DNA of 64,000 nt from Erwinia tracheiphila (GTDB lineage: Bacteria > Pseudomonadota > Gammaproteobacteria > Enterobacterales > Enterobacteriaceae), in the NCBI RefSeq assembly GCF_021365465.1, contig NZ_CP089932.1:2108001-2172000 (forward strand), written 5' to 3'. Both the position numbers and the translations under genes were made by a program. Position 1 is the stretch's first letter, and the number at the start of each line of letters is the position of its first letter. Under the pieces are notes generated by a model. It was not told the DNA's origin and searched no databases. It worked only from the letters and a program-made list of their open reading frames with translations. Shown here one piece after another: positions 35,971 through 46,601 of the stretch.

Positions 35971-37701
35971 TTACATTCTTTCCACCGTGCCAATACCGAG
36001 TGTTTCCAGCCCCAGCTTGAGGGTTTTCGCCGTCAGCAGCGCCAGCTTCAGGCGACTGTGTCGGGTGGTTTCGTCTTCGGCTGTCAGAATCGGACAGTGT
36101 TCGTAAAATCCTGAGAACAGCCCGGCCAGATCGTACAAATAAGCACACATTACGTGTGGCGTACCGTCACGTGCGACTTGCATGATGGTTTCTTCGAACT
36201 GCAACAGACGCACGGCCAGCGCAGCTTCGCGCGCGTCACCGATGACGGTGTTTGCGGTCAGTGCGCTTTCATCAATCCCTGCCTTACGAAACACCGACAA
36301 CACGCGAGTGTAGGCATATTGCATGTAAGGCGCGGTGTTACCTTCAAAGGTCAGCATATTATCCCAGTCGAAGACGTAATCGGTGGTCCGATTCTTGGAC
36401 AGGTCTGCGTATTTCACCGCACCGATAGCCACGATGTTTGCCAGCTTTGCCAGCTCATCAGCAGGCATGCCAGGATTTTTCTCCCTGACCAGCCGAGTTG
36501 CACGCTCTACTGCTTCATCCAGCAGATCCGACAGCTTGATGGTGCCACCGGAACGGGTTTTGAAAGGCTTGCCGTCTTTACCGAGCATCATGCCGAACGC
36601 ATGGTGCTCAAGCGTAACGGACGCCGGCACGTAGCCTGCTTTGCGCACGATGGCCCATACCTGTTGCAGATGCTGGTGCTGGCGGGAATCAATGTAGTAG
36701 AGCACGCGGTCCGCATGCAGGGTTTCGTAGCGATATTTCGCGCAGGCGATATCGGTAGTGGTGTACAGGTAGCCGCCATCCTTTTTCTGGATGATGACGC
36801 CCATCGATTCTCCCTCCTTGTTCTGGTACTCATCAAGGAAAACCACGGTCGCACCTTCGCTTTCCACCGCCATGCCTTTTGCTTTCAGGTCGGTGACGAT
36901 CTGCGGTAACATGGAGTTATAAAGGCTTTCACCCATAACGTCGTTACGGGTGAGGGTGACATTCATGCGGTCATAGATTAACTGATTCTGCGACATGGTA
37001 ATGTCGACCAGTTTTTTCCACTGGGTGCGACAATACGCATCGCCGTTCTGCAATTTCACCACGTAGCTGCGTGCGCGTTTAGCAAATTCCGCGTTTTCAT
37101 CATAGGTGCGCTTCGCTTGCCGGTAAAAGGCTTCCAGGTCTGCCAGCGCAATGTCCTCATGATGTTCATTCTGCTGTTTCTCAAGATAGGCAATCAGCAT
37201 ACCAAACTGGGTGCCCCAGTCGCCGACGTGGTTAGCGCGAATAACATTATGGCCGAGAAATGACAGCGTTCGCACGGCTGCATCGCCAATAATGGTTGAG
37301 CGCACATGCCCCACATGCATTTCTTTGGCCACGTTAGGCGCAGAATAGTCGACAACAATGGTTTGTTTTTCAACGGTCGCCAAGCCCACGCGCGGATCGG
37401 TAATCACGTTATCTACCTGCGCGGCAACCCAGATCGGGTCGAGAAACAGGTTAATGAAGCCCGGGCCAGCAATTTCAACATTGCTGACGATGCCTTGTAA
37501 ATCAAGGTGTGTCAGCACTTCTTCCGCCAGCTGCCGCGGAGCCTTACCCAGTTTTTTTGCCACGGCCATGATGCCGTTTGCCTGATAATTCCCAAACTGG
37601 TCCCTGGCTGATTGCCGTAGTTGCGGTTCGCAATCGACGGGTGCGCCTGCCGCAATCATCGCCTGACTGACTTTTTCTGAAAGAAGAGCCTGAATGTTCA
37701 A
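35971..37701 (-). CDS. argS: Arginyl-tRNA synthetase
   Basis: 576 residues matching E. coli ArgS. A class I synthetase: the HIGH-type motif is [20 protein letters not shown], and conserved blocks [20 protein letters not shown] and [20 protein letters not shown] follow. The C-terminal DALR anticodon-binding domain ends [16 protein letters not shown]. The start by homology ([20 protein letters not shown]) is a TTG at 37701 with GAAGG 7 bases before it; no ATG is close. The frame is open further upstream but not conserved. Confidence 0.95.
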   Translation of the reverse strand: MNIQALLSEKVSQAMIAAGAPVDCEPQLRQSARDQFGNYQANGIMAVAKKLGKAPRQLAEEVLTHLDLQGIVSNVEIAGPGFINLFLDPIWVAAQVDNVITDPRVGLATVEKQTIVVDYSAPNVAKEMHVGHVRSTIIGDAAVRTLSFLGHNVIRANHVGDWGTQFGMLIAYLEKQQNEHHEDIALADLEAFYRQAKRTYDENAEFAKRARSYVVKLQNGDAYCRTQWKKLVDITMSQNQLIYDRMNVTLTRNDVMGESLYNSMLPQIVTDLKAKGMAVESEGATVVFLDEYQNKEGESMGVIIQKKDGGYLYTTTDIACAKYRYETLHADRVLYYIDSRQHQHLQQVWAIVRKAGYVPASVTLEHHAFGMMLGKDGKPFKTRSGGTIKLSDLLDEAVERATRLVREKNPGMPADELAKLANIVAIGAVKYADLSKNRTTDYVFDWDNMLTFEGNTAPYMQYAYTRVLSVFRKAGIDESALTANTVIGDAREAALAVRLLQFEETIMQVARDGTPHVMCAYLYDLAGLFSGFYEHCPILTAEDETTRHSRLKLALLTAKTLKLGLETLGIGTVERM

Positions 37702-37900
37702 CTGGTTACCTTCGTGATCTGTTGGCCATGCGCCTGTTGCCGACCGATAAAGCCTCAAGCTGCAAGCTGCATGGTCACAGGGCGTTGCCGTTAAAAATAA
37801 GGGGAAAAGTATACTGCATTTCTCATGCGGTTAGCCAGGTGGCATGGAGGGGGATGCTGGGTGGCGGGAAGTGACGTAACGGCACGGCCCGCCGAAAAAA

Positions 37901-38029
37901 TTAAAGGCGACGGTTATGATTACGATAAGGGCTTGTAAAGTTTTTTTTATATTTTCGTGTTTTCCAGTGACGTAATAAGGCAAAGCCAAGCACGGAGATC
38001 AGTGTGACACTCAGTATCAGAAAGAGCAT
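37901..38029 (-). CDS. Putative small single-pass membrane protein (42 aa)
   Basis: From ATG at 38029 the product begins MLFLILSVTLISVLGFALL, a hydrophobic helix of about 19 residues, followed by a strongly basic tail (RHWKTRKYKKNFTSPYRNHN). A good ribosome site (AAGGA, 9 bases before the ATG) precedes it. Positive residues follow the helix, which predicts N-out/C-in topology. It lies upstream of argS on the same strand. I do not recognise it among named small membrane proteins. The 617-base gap between argS and yecM contains nothing else that looks coding. Confidence 0.5.
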   Translation of the reverse strand: MLFLILSVTLISVLGFALLRHWKTRKYKKNFTSPYRNHNRRL

Positions 38030-38318
38030 GTTTCCATTCCTTATGGGTAAACAGAGGGGTGTGGAGGAACAAAATACCTTATCTCAGCGCATGATGAATT
38101 TAAGATTCTTCGTAATTAATGCGATAAAAAACATAAAAGAAACGAATCTAATTTGGCTTTTATCAAAGCAAATGCATAAAAGGGGCTTTTGTGCGGTTCT
38201 TTTTAAAAAACTTTATTGCACGTGATCTTCTTTGTTAGAACTAACAAGTTATTTTTTGTCGCGAATAACGGGTTTAGCATTTTTTCATAAAATATGTCTT
38301 TAAAATAATGGAGCTGAA

Positions 38319-38879
38319 ATGTCCCACTATCAATTCGTTGAAGAATTAACCGATCTGGCCAGTGATTTTCCCGATTTTTTACACGCTGTTTTTAAACTTG
38401 CGGATTTGTTAGGGCTTCAACCCGGCGGACTCCATGCCGATCACATAGCGGTGAGGTGTTTCCAGAAGGAAACCGCTGAACGATGGAAAAAAGGTTTTTT
38501 GCAACACGGCGTGTTGCTGTCAGAAAAGATGATTAACGGCCGGCCGGTAGCACTGTTTGAGTTTGATACGCCTTTGCCAGTAGGGCCCTGGTTGATACCC
38601 GTGGTGGAGCTGCCGTGGCCCGGTGAAAAACGCTATCGCCATGAAGGCTGGGAGCACGTGGAAATTGTGCTGCGCTGTCCGGAGGAGGAGTTAATCAGTC
38701 AGGCACTGGCGCTGTGTATGGGCGAAGGGCTTGGCCGCCCTGGTATCTCTGTCAGACACAGCTCACCTGAAGGCGAGGGCGAACGCCTTGCCAACCCAAC
38801 GCTGGCTATTTCAGACGGACGTGTGACCATCAAGTTCCATCCCTGGAGCCTTAAAGAGATTGTGCAGAGTGAGTTATAA
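38319..38879 (+). CDS. yecM: YecM family protein (VOC superfamily fold)
   Basis: 186 residues matching E. coli YecM (HADHIAVRCFQKETAERWKK, LLSEKMINGRPVALFEFDTP, VELPWPGEKRYRHEGWEHVE, ITIKFHPWSLKEIV-like end). The fold is a glyoxalase/dioxygenase-like metal-binding barrel with candidate ligands in ADHI and EGWEHVE. The reaction is unknown. Starts 8 bases after GGAG. Its end overlaps the convergent malY pseudogene by 6 bases. Confidence 0.9.
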   Translation: MSHYQFVEELTDLASDFPDFLHAVFKLADLLGLQPGGLHADHIAVRCFQKETAERWKKGFLQHGVLLSEKMINGRPVALFEFDTPLPVGPWLIPVVELPWPGEKRYRHEGWEHVEIVLRCPEEELISQALALCMGEGLGRPGISVRHSSPEGEGERLANPTLAISDGRVTIKFHPWSLKEIVQSEL

Positions 38880-40024
38880 CACATTCTGCTGCGCGTGGTG
38901 CCTGACCGCATTTTCCATTCTTCTCAGTGCTTCTTTCAACAGGTCTGTCTGACACCCGAAGTTTAGGCGAACAAAGCTGCTGTTGCCAAAATCTGCTCCG
39001 GATGAAAAACCCAGTCCATGGTGCTCGAAAAACACTGCCGGATTGGCAACGTTTAATTCGCTGGCATCTATCCAGGAGAGATAGGATGCCTCAGGCGCGA
39101 CGGTTGAAAGGCCGCTGATGGCATTGACCTTTTCCGTCACCAGATCGCGGTTTTTACGCAGATAATCAAGCTGTTGATCAAGCCAGTGCTGACCGTGCTG
39201 CCATGCGGCGGTAGCGGCGGTGAGCGCAAGGATATCAACCGGCGGAACAATGCCCTGTCGCACCGCGTTGAAGCGGGTGCGTAACTCCCTGTCAGGAATG
39301 ATCGCCAGTGAAGCACCCAGCCCAGCGATATTAAAGGTTTTCGAAGGTGACAGCAGCGTGACCGAACGCTGCTGCGCATCTTCACTAAGGCTGGCGAAGG
39401 GGATATGCGTAACGCCCGGTTCCAGCACTAAATCGCAGTGAATTTCGTCAGAGCAAACGATGAGATCGTGCTGCCGGGCAAAACGTAGCTGTTGCTCAAG
39501 TTCATCCCGTCGATAGGCGGTTCCCCCTGGATTCTGAGGGTTGCACAGCATTAACAGTTTTTCGCCGCCGGTTAGCTGCGGCACCAGCGCATCCAGATCT
39601 AACACCCAGCGCTGATCTTCCAGCCGCAGTGGGGCATTGAGCTGCGTTCGGTTAGCCAGCTTTGCGGCTGAACGGAAATGGGGGTGGGCGCAATGGTTCC
39701 CTGATGCGCTTCACTCAGGGCGCGAACGGCGATATTCAGGCCGCTTACCACGCCGGGAAGAAACACCAGCCACTCTGGTTGTATCTGCCACTGATATCGT
39801 TCAGCCATTCTGTTAACGACCACGTCGGTCAGATCGGCGGGTGATTTTCCATAGCCAAAGATACCGTGTTCCACCCTTTTTTTCAGCGCCTCAATAATGC
39901 AGTCCGGTGAACGAAAATCCGTATCAGCGACCCATAAAGGTAATATGTCGCTGTCACCGTATTTTTGCCATTTAAGGCTGTCACTGTGGCGGCGATCGAT
40001 GCGCTGGTCAAAATTGCATATCAT
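38874..40024 (-). pseudogene. MalY/PatB-type cystathionine beta-lyase, frameshifted
   Basis: A PLP-dependent C-S lyase of fold type I split in two frames. The first 141 codons from 40024 (MICNFDQRIDRRHSDSLKWQ, DILPLWVADTDFRSPDCIIE, FLPGVVSGLNIAVRAL) go out of frame after GTIAPTPI. The rest reads RSAAKLANRTQLNAPLRLED and then LLMLCNPQNPGGTAYRRDEL, CSDEIHCDLVL and the PLP-lysine motif LLSPSKTFNIAGLGASLAII. MalY normally has YPPF or similar between PI and R, so a small out-of-frame deletion near 39674 explains the break. The rest of the gene is well preserved, so the lesion looks recent. Confidence 0.88.
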
Positions 40025-40274
40025 ATATATTATTCCCGCTAATATTTTTGCTGAAAATTATTGGCAATTTTAATAATATTTTCACCGGATTGATCGGGCG
40101 ATGACGTTAGCCATCGCAACGAACAGGAGCCCTGGACAGAATGCACCAGTTGATGATTAAAGATTCTTAACAGACTCAAAATGGTGAAAAAGCCCGAGGC
40201 AAGAGGCTTTCATTCAGATTAAACATCGTCACTCATTTACACAACCAGACAGCACTGATTAACAGGAGAAGAGG

Positions 40275-41030
40275 ATGCTAAAACTGGAGGTATGCTGCTA
40301 TGGTGTTGAATGCGCCGTCGCGGCAGAAAACGCTGGAGCCGATCGTATCGAATTATGTGCTGCTCCATCTGAGGGCGGTCTGACGCCTTCTGCGGGAAGC
40401 CTGATGCAGGTTCGCGAAACCGTAGCTATCCCTGTCCATCCTATCGTTCGTCCCCGCAGCGGGGATTTCTGTTTCAGTGCGACTGAATTTAACGAAATGA
40501 AGTCTGATATTGCGTTGATTAGAGAGCTGGGTTTTAGTGGACTGGTCGTCGGTGTGCTGGATGTTGACGGGCATATTGATTTGACGCGCATGCGCCAGGT
40601 GATGTTGCTCTGCGAAGGGATGTCGGTAACATTCCATCGCGCATTCGATCTTTGTCACAGCCCATTGATGGCGCTGCGACAGTTAACCGATCTTGGTGTG
40701 ACAAGAATCCTGACCTCGGGCCAGCAGCAAAGCGCTGAAAGTGGTTTATCTCTGCTTAAAGAACTTAATCGTCTTACCCGGGGCCCTATCATCATGGCAG
40801 GATCAGGCGTGCGGCTGGGTAATTTGCAAAAATTTATTGATGCGGGTATTACTGAGTTTCACAGCTCTGCCAGTCAGCGCATTGCGTCCCCGATGCGCTA
40901 TCGTAAAGCGGGTGTCTCAATGAGTTCGATTTTAGAGCAGGATGAGTTCAGCCGTTTGTGTGTTGACAGTGATATGGTTGAAGCCATGAAGGCGGCTATT
41001 TCTCAACACGCTCCCGTCAGGATGGTCTGA
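40275..41030 (+). CDS. cutC: CutC family protein
   Basis: 251 residues, TIM-barrel family matching E. coli CutC ([95 protein letters not shown]). It was linked to copper homeostasis, but a direct copper role has been questioned and the reaction is unclear. AGGAGAAGAGG precedes the ATG. A terminator follows. Confidence 0.94.
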   Translation: MLKLEVCCYGVECAVAAENAGADRIELCAAPSEGGLTPSAGSLMQVRETVAIPVHPIVRPRSGDFCFSATEFNEMKSDIALIRELGFSGLVVGVLDVDGHIDLTRMRQVMLLCEGMSVTFHRAFDLCHSPLMALRQLTDLGVTRILTSGQQQSAESGLSLLKELNRLTRGPIIMAGSGVRLGNLQKFIDAGITEFHSSASQRIASPMRYRKAGVSMSSILEQDEFSRLCVDSDMVEAMKAAISQHAPVRMV

Positions 41031-41087
41031 CACCAGTTTTGCCGCGCAGCACGCCAAACTATCGACGTGGTGTTTGCAAGTACCATA

Positions 41088-41112
41088 CCCCATCGTGTTG
41101 ATGGGTTTTTTT
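41088..41112 (+). terminator. Rho-independent terminator after cutC
   Basis: CCCCATC / GATGGG around GTGTT, followed by seven T, about 60 bases after the cutC stop. Confidence 0.85.
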
Positions 41113-41603
41113 CATTATAATTAATAAGTTATTCATTAAACAGGCTACAGGAGAGCTTTATATCAAGATCGTGCAATGTGCGGGTGACCAGTCAGCTGCT
41201 GCAAAATTCGCTTTTCGCTATTCCCCTATGTTTTTCAACCTGTGGCTTTTGGCTTTGTCTGGACAAATTGCCTTGCACCTGGCAACTATCTTTACTGATA
41301 GCGTCGAATTTTTCAGGGCTGCCTTCTAAAAAAACCAGTGGTATAAGTTGCGCTGAAAATAATGATGTATTAATGACAGATTCCTCACTGTGCTGACTTA
41401 AACGGAAATGCCTGAAGAGTATATTTTCTGGTTGATCATTACATAAAAGACAGGTCTAAGCGGGAGGAGGCAATTGCAGCGTATAATAGGGATAATCTTT
41501 CAGATGGCGGATAGGGTTTGCATACATTTGTTTGTAAATACGGGATATGTGCCTTAAGCGGGAGAGTTATATGTAGCGTTTCAGACCGGGTGTCGGCTAC
41601 TAA
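41113..41603. other. AT-rich gap between cutC and the immunity-like gene
   Basis: About 490 bases of low GC without a recognisable gene. A 72-codon plus-strand ORF at 41178-41396 has no good ribosome site and no family. In E. coli torYZ lies near this position; no trace of it is seen. Confidence 0.5.
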
Positions 41604-42014
41604 TTATAAACTGTCTGGCTTAATTATTAATATCTGAATCGTTGCCATCAACATAAATAATGAGTATAGAATGAATAGAATTTTGGATAATTTATAATAT
41701 TTCTTAAACCATTGAACTACATCAGATTCGATGGTATTTGCAAAATCATAGATATTGATGCTGGTTGTTGACATAAATGCAACTCTTTTTTTCTCTATGA
41801 TTCTGCAAAAGAAATATGGAACTCCGAAAGAGCCAAAGAATCCAGCGTGAAAGAAAAGGCTGTACGGAGCAGGCAGAAGGGGATTTCTCTTAATGTAATT
41901 ACTCAATATTCTGTCATATTTTTTTATTGAATAAGAAGGAAAAAAACAAAAAATAATAATTATGAAACCTGTCCAGGCACAGGCAATTGCCATAATGGCA
42001 AGAGACTTATCCAC
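41604..42014 (-). CDS. Putative membrane immunity protein of the adjacent effector
   Basis: 136 residues. Hydrophobic segments at about 6-26 (IMAIACAWTGFIIIIFCFFP), 50-68 (PYSLFFHAGFFGSFGVPYFF) and 111-131 (ILFILYSLFMLMATIQILII) make it a probable three-pass inner-membrane protein. It is far more AT-rich than its neighbours. Its start overlaps the end of the upstream glycine-rich effector-like gene by 8 bases, the usual arrangement for a toxin followed by its immunity gene, and membrane immunity proteins commonly protect against pore-forming toxins. No sequence family is recognised, so the role is inferred from layout. Confidence 0.55.
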   Translation of the reverse strand: MDKSLAIMAIACAWTGFIIIIFCFFPSYSIKKYDRILSNYIKRNPLLPAPYSLFFHAGFFGSFGVPYFFCRIIEKKRVAFMSTTSINIYDFANTIESDVVQWFKKYYKLSKILFILYSLFMLMATIQILIIKPDSL

Positions 42015-42762
42015 GTGGAACTCCTTCGTTGTCCTGCGTAATTAATTTTATAAATGTGTCTGAGGAAGCACTACCCAGGCTACCAGCCACTGTGGCACCA
42101 ACAACTCCTCCCACGCCAACAGTGGCAATACCAATTACTGTGCAGATTCCTGTCCCGGCTAACGCGCCTAAATATCCTGTACCCATGCCAGCAAAAGTTC
42201 CTGCCACAAACTTTGTATATTCTTTAAATGCAGATTCTTTACACTCACCTTCTCTTCCTGTCGTACAGGCATTGACCACATCATTCGTCGTTCCGGCAAA
42301 TGAAAAGCCAATACCAATATACCCCCCTGCCTTAAGGAAACGCGCTGCTTTTGCCGCATTACCGACATAATATGAATAGCCCGGAATACCACTCATCCCG
42401 GCCGTTGACCATTCATGCACAATAGACTTGCTGGAGAGGTTTAACGCCCGTTTCATGCTTTCATACTGTCGGAACTTAACCGTATGGCGAGCCAGCGATT
42501 TTAACAGCGGTTTGTTAACCAGCTCCTTCAGCTGATTGAGCAGCTGATTACGTTCAACGAAAAACTGCTGGCTGATCAGCGTTCCCTGTGTGCGGAACTG
42601 GTTCTGATAGCTGGCCTCAATTTTTTTAAGCGTCTGCTCAATGCTGTTGAAGTATTTTTCACCGGCGTCCCCGGCGGTGCTGAAGACTTTTTCCCCGATG
42701 CCGGTCAGCGCGGCAATAGTGCCGTAGTGTTTCTGCATAAACCCGGCGGCGTCAGCGTCCAC
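42007..42762 (-). CDS. Putative pore-forming antibacterial effector, N-terminally truncated
   Basis: 251 residues from a GTG. The first part is helical (FMQKHYGTIAALTGIGEKVF, YFNSIEQTLKKIEASYQNQF), then FFVERNQLLNQLKELVNKPL and a conserved-looking SSKSIVHEWSTAG-IPGYSYYVGNA block. The C-terminus is a Gly/Ala-rich membrane-seeking region (AGTFAGMGTGYLGALAGTGI, then GVGGVVGATVAGSLGSAS), resembling glycine-zipper toxins. As I recall, this layout occurs at the C-terminus of larger PAAR- or LysM-containing proteins in Pseudomonas and Erwinia linked to type VI secretion. Here the frame meets a TGA about 12 codons before the GTG, so the delivery domain is missing. It may be an orphan or a remnant. 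No secretion genes are in the window. Confidence 0.5.
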   Translation of the reverse strand: MDADAAGFMQKHYGTIAALTGIGEKVFSTAGDAGEKYFNSIEQTLKKIEASYQNQFRTQGTLISQQFFVERNQLLNQLKELVNKPLLKSLARHTVKFRQYESMKRALNLSSKSIVHEWSTAGMSGIPGYSYYVGNAAKAARFLKAGGYIGIGFSFAGTTNDVVNACTTGREGECKESAFKEYTKFVAGTFAGMGTGYLGALAGTGICTVIGIATVGVGGVVGATVAGSLGSASSDTFIKLITQDNEGVPRG

Positions 42763-43430
42763 CCCGTACCGGACCCGCAGCTGGCCTCAACCCTGATGGA
42801 GTGGTATGTAATCCTTGCCCCATTAGGTTACTGGCTAATTGGAGTGCACGTGCTGCCGGCGCTTGTGCATCATTAGCTGATGAAAGACAACACATTGCGC
42901 AGGATGATGCCCTAACCGCGCGCGGCTGAAGCGCTATCGTAGAGGAACAGGCGTCCTGAGAAATTATTGATGGGAATAAAGGGACTCAGCCAGAGGGTAT
43001 TGCGCTGCTGGTTCTTGTTGAGGAAAAAATCTCTCCTGCTTATTCAGTGTGTCAGTATGATGGGTATTACTATTCGCCGCCAATCTCAGGCTGGTTGCTG
43101 CGACGATCAATCGGATATTAAGGCTTAACAGGTAACAGAAGAATCGGCGCTATCCCGATGAAAACAAACCTGCAGTGAATGCCTGGCATAATGATTTTAT
43201 TTGCATAAACAGGCCTTGCCATCAGGCATGACGGGCTTTACGGTCAACGTCATGCCCGCCGGTTGTGACCTTAATCGTTCACTGCCTGAATATGCCATAT
43301 GAGAGCATGCTTGCATTGTGGCGGCCTCTGAGCCAGACATACTGTTGCTGGCCTACCTGGCTTAGATCGCGTGTTTTTGTCCAGGCATCCGCGCGCCGGA
43401 TTGTTATTGAAAACGTACTCAGGCTGCCCC
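42763..43430. other. Degenerate gap between effector and cmoB
   Basis: About 670 bases. A plus-strand reading with two stops runs from about 42790 to 43122 (pieces ARAAGACASLADERQHIAQD, EIIDGNKGTQPEGIALLVLV, YDGYYYSPPISGWLLRRSIG) and looks like decayed coding sequence of unknown family. A hairpin GGCATGACG / CGTCATGCC lies at 43224-43257. The rest shows nothing. Confidence 0.4.
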
Positions 43431-44395
43431 TCAGGGTTTGCGGGCGACCAGCACAGCCCGAAGCGGCGCGGGATAGCCTTCTACCGTCTTGCTGTTGTCC
43501 TGTGGATCGAGAAACTCTGCCAGTGATTCGCTGGCCATCCAGCTGGTCCGGCGCTGTTCTTCCGTGCTGGTCAGGGAATAATCTGCGATACGAACATCGA
43601 CAAAACCGCATTTTTCCAGCCAGCTTTTTAGCGCGGCGGTGGAGGGGATGAACCAGACATTACGCATCTGGGCGTAACGTTCACCTGGAACCAGCACCGC
43701 GCGCTCATCACCCTCAACCACCAGCGTTTCCAGCACCAGTTCACCGCCGCTGACCAGCTGATTCCTTAGCTGTAACAAATGGTCAAAGGGTGAGCGGCGA
43801 TGATAAAGCACGCCCATCGAAAACACGGTATCGAATACCTTAAGCTCGGGTAACTGCTCAATGCCCAGCGGCAGCAAATGTGCACGCTGATCGTTACCAA
43901 GTAGTTTGCGGACGGCTTCAAACTGGCACAGAAACAGCTGCATCGGGTCGATACCCACCGCCAGATGGGCGCCTGCCCCGATCATCCGCCACATATGATA
44001 ACCGCTGCCACAGCCGACATCGAGAATGGTGCGCCCGGCCAGCGGGGAGATGTGGGGCAATACGCGCTCCCATTTCCAGTCTGAACGCCACTCGGTATCA
44101 ATATGCACGCCATACAGTGAATAGGGGCCTTTACGCCAGGGCATCAGGTTTCGTAACAGCTTTTCGATGCCGTCGCGTTGACGCTCACTGAGCTGGCTGC
44201 TCTCTGCGCTAACACTGTGAAGCAGGTCCAGCGTTTCCGGCTGCATTAGCGGCAGATATTCCACCGCGCGATCCCAGTTTTTAAAATGACCATGTAACTG
44301 TTCACGTTGCCAGGCGGCAAGCTGTGCCGGTAAGATTTCCAGCCAGTAGGCCAGCGGGCCTTTGGCAATCAGCTGATAAAAGTTGCCAAAGTCCA

Positions 44396-44396
<1 letters not shown>
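43431..44396 (-). CDS. cmoB: tRNA U34 carboxymethyltransferase CmoB
   Basis: 321 residues matching E. coli CmoB (323). The SAM-fold motif is [20 protein letters not shown], with [20 protein letters not shown] and [20 protein letters not shown] downstream. It transfers the carboxymethyl group of carboxy-SAM to 5-hydroxyuridine at position 34 of some tRNAs. Its ATG shares one base with the cmoA stop (TGATG), so the pair is translationally coupled. Confidence 0.95.
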
Positions 44397-45166
<770 letters not shown>

Positions 45167-45189
45167 CTATTCTGGCAGAAAGTGGTGCA

Positions 45190-45583
45190 GGGTGCATCCT
45201 TTCTGCCAGCAGCAGATCCCAGGGCAGAAACACCAGATTAAGTACAACCATCGCCAGCAGAGAGAGTCAGGTGATCAGCATTGCATTTTTACGCCACAGT
45301 AAGGTACGGGTGTACATTCCATAGCAGTGGAAGCCGCAGCCCAGATAGAAAGCAGCACCGCCAACACCCAGACTTGTGCGCCGTTAATCTCCATCATCAC
45401 CGACAGCAGCAGGGCAATCGGGATGGTTTCTACCGAATTGCCGTGGATGCGGATCGCCACCTGCAAAGCAGAAAAGCCGCCGTCACCAAGCGGCACACGA
45501 TAATGGTGGCGTAAACGGACAACCTGGAGATACAGTGCAATAAGAAACAGGACCCCAATCACAACCTACAGTGCGCTAATCAT
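45190..45583 (-). pseudogene. yecN: YecN (MAPEG family membrane protein), three disruptions
   Basis: The start at 45583 reads MISAL and then TAG at codon 6. It continues VVIGVLFLIALYLQVVRLRH, the conserved GGFSALQVAIRIHGNSVETI and MEINGAQVWVLAVL, shifts frame near 45365 to give GAAFYLGCGFHCYGMYTRTL and LLWRKNAMLIT, meets a TGA, and ends LSLLAMVVLNLVFLPWDLLL. The conserved pieces match E. coli YecN, also found beside cmoA. A nonsense codon, a frameshift and a second stop show long-standing loss. Confidence 0.88.
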
Positions 45584-45684
45584 AATCACTCCGAAAAACC
45601 ACGCGAAAATCAGTGGTGATGATAGCGGTGAAAACGAAACCAGTCATATTCTGCAAAGCGCTGATTGACACTGCCGGTATATGC

Positions 45685-46509
45685 TCAGAACAGCGCGTTC
45701 TGCCTGGGCCAGTCCGGCATGGTCCCCAGCTGCGGCAGGGCCTTCTGAAGCGCGGGCCAGAGAGACTGTACCAGCTGAGGTGAAAACGCGACGTCAGGGG
45801 TGTGAATAAACAGCCAGGGCTTGCCCTGTTCGCACCACTGCGGCAACTTGTTCAGCCATGCCTGAAACCAGCGCAGATTTGCCGCCTCATCGTCTCCGCC
45901 GATAAAACGAATCATTGGCCTGTCGGCGGTCATTACCGCATGCACGGGTAAACGTGGTTTCTTGCGCTGGGCCTCTATGATTTCAGCGTTGCCCGGCACG
46001 GCGGCATGCACGCCGCGGGTGTCCAGAATCACCCGGTTGGCACCGCGCTGGTGTAACCCCCGGTTCAGCGCCTGTTCCGCTTCGCCCTTGGCAAAAAACT
46101 GGGGATGGCGAACCTCCACGCCGTAACTGAAGTCGGCGGGCAGCCCGTCAAGAAATGCCCAGAGCGTGGGCAAATCAGCCGGGCTGAACGCGGCGGGCAG
46201 CTGTAACCAGTATTGCCCGATACGCCCGGCAAGCGGCTCAAGCAATTCAAAAAAGCTGCGGGTCAGTGCGTCACACTGACGCAGCGCAGCCTGATGGCTG
46301 ATGGTGGCAGGAAATTTGAAACAGAAGCGAAAATCGTCGTGGGTCATATCCCGCCAGCGCTGAACAATATCAGGGCGTGGCAGGGCGTAAAGGGTGGTAT
46401 TGCCCTCAACGCAGTTAAAGTAGCGGGCGTAATCGGCAAGTGTGGACATCCCCAGTTTTTTCCATTGCGGATGCTGCCACTGAGGTAGTCCAAGATAAAA
46501 AGGCTTCAC
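45685..46509 (-). CDS. yecE: DUF72 family protein YecE
   Basis: 274 residues matching E. coli YecE: FYLGLPQWQHPQWKKLG, FNCVEGNTTLYALPRPDIVQ, FCFKFPATISHQAALR, IGQYWLQLPAAFSP, YGVEVRHPQFFAKGEAEQAL. A TIM-barrel family of unknown function. ATG at 46509. It is followed on the minus strand by the broken yecN. Confidence 0.9.
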   Translation of the reverse strand: MKPFYLGLPQWQHPQWKKLGMSTLADYARYFNCVEGNTTLYALPRPDIVQRWRDMTHDDFRFCFKFPATISHQAALRQCDALTRSFFELLEPLAGRIGQYWLQLPAAFSPADLPTLWAFLDGLPADFSYGVEVRHPQFFAKGEAEQALNRGLHQRGANRVILDTRGVHAAVPGNAEIIEAQRKKPRLPVHAVMTADRPMIRFIGGDDEAANLRWFQAWLNKLPQWCEQGKPWLFIHTPDVAFSPQLVQSLWPALQKALPQLGTMPDWPRQNALF

Positions 46510-46601
46510 GCAAAGTTCCTGTGGTTAACGGCACGAAAATGTAACCAATCTGCTGCACCGGACGCAACCGATCATCGCAAGGCTACCGTTACCAGAAACG
46601 A

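Noticed and set aside
36154-36909. 251-codon plus-strand ORF opposite argS
   Set aside because: Antisense shadow of the conserved ArgS catalytic domain.
43265-43651. 128-codon plus-strand ORF at the end of cmoB
   Set aside because: Mostly antisense to cmoB; the non-overlapping part has no protein-like pattern.
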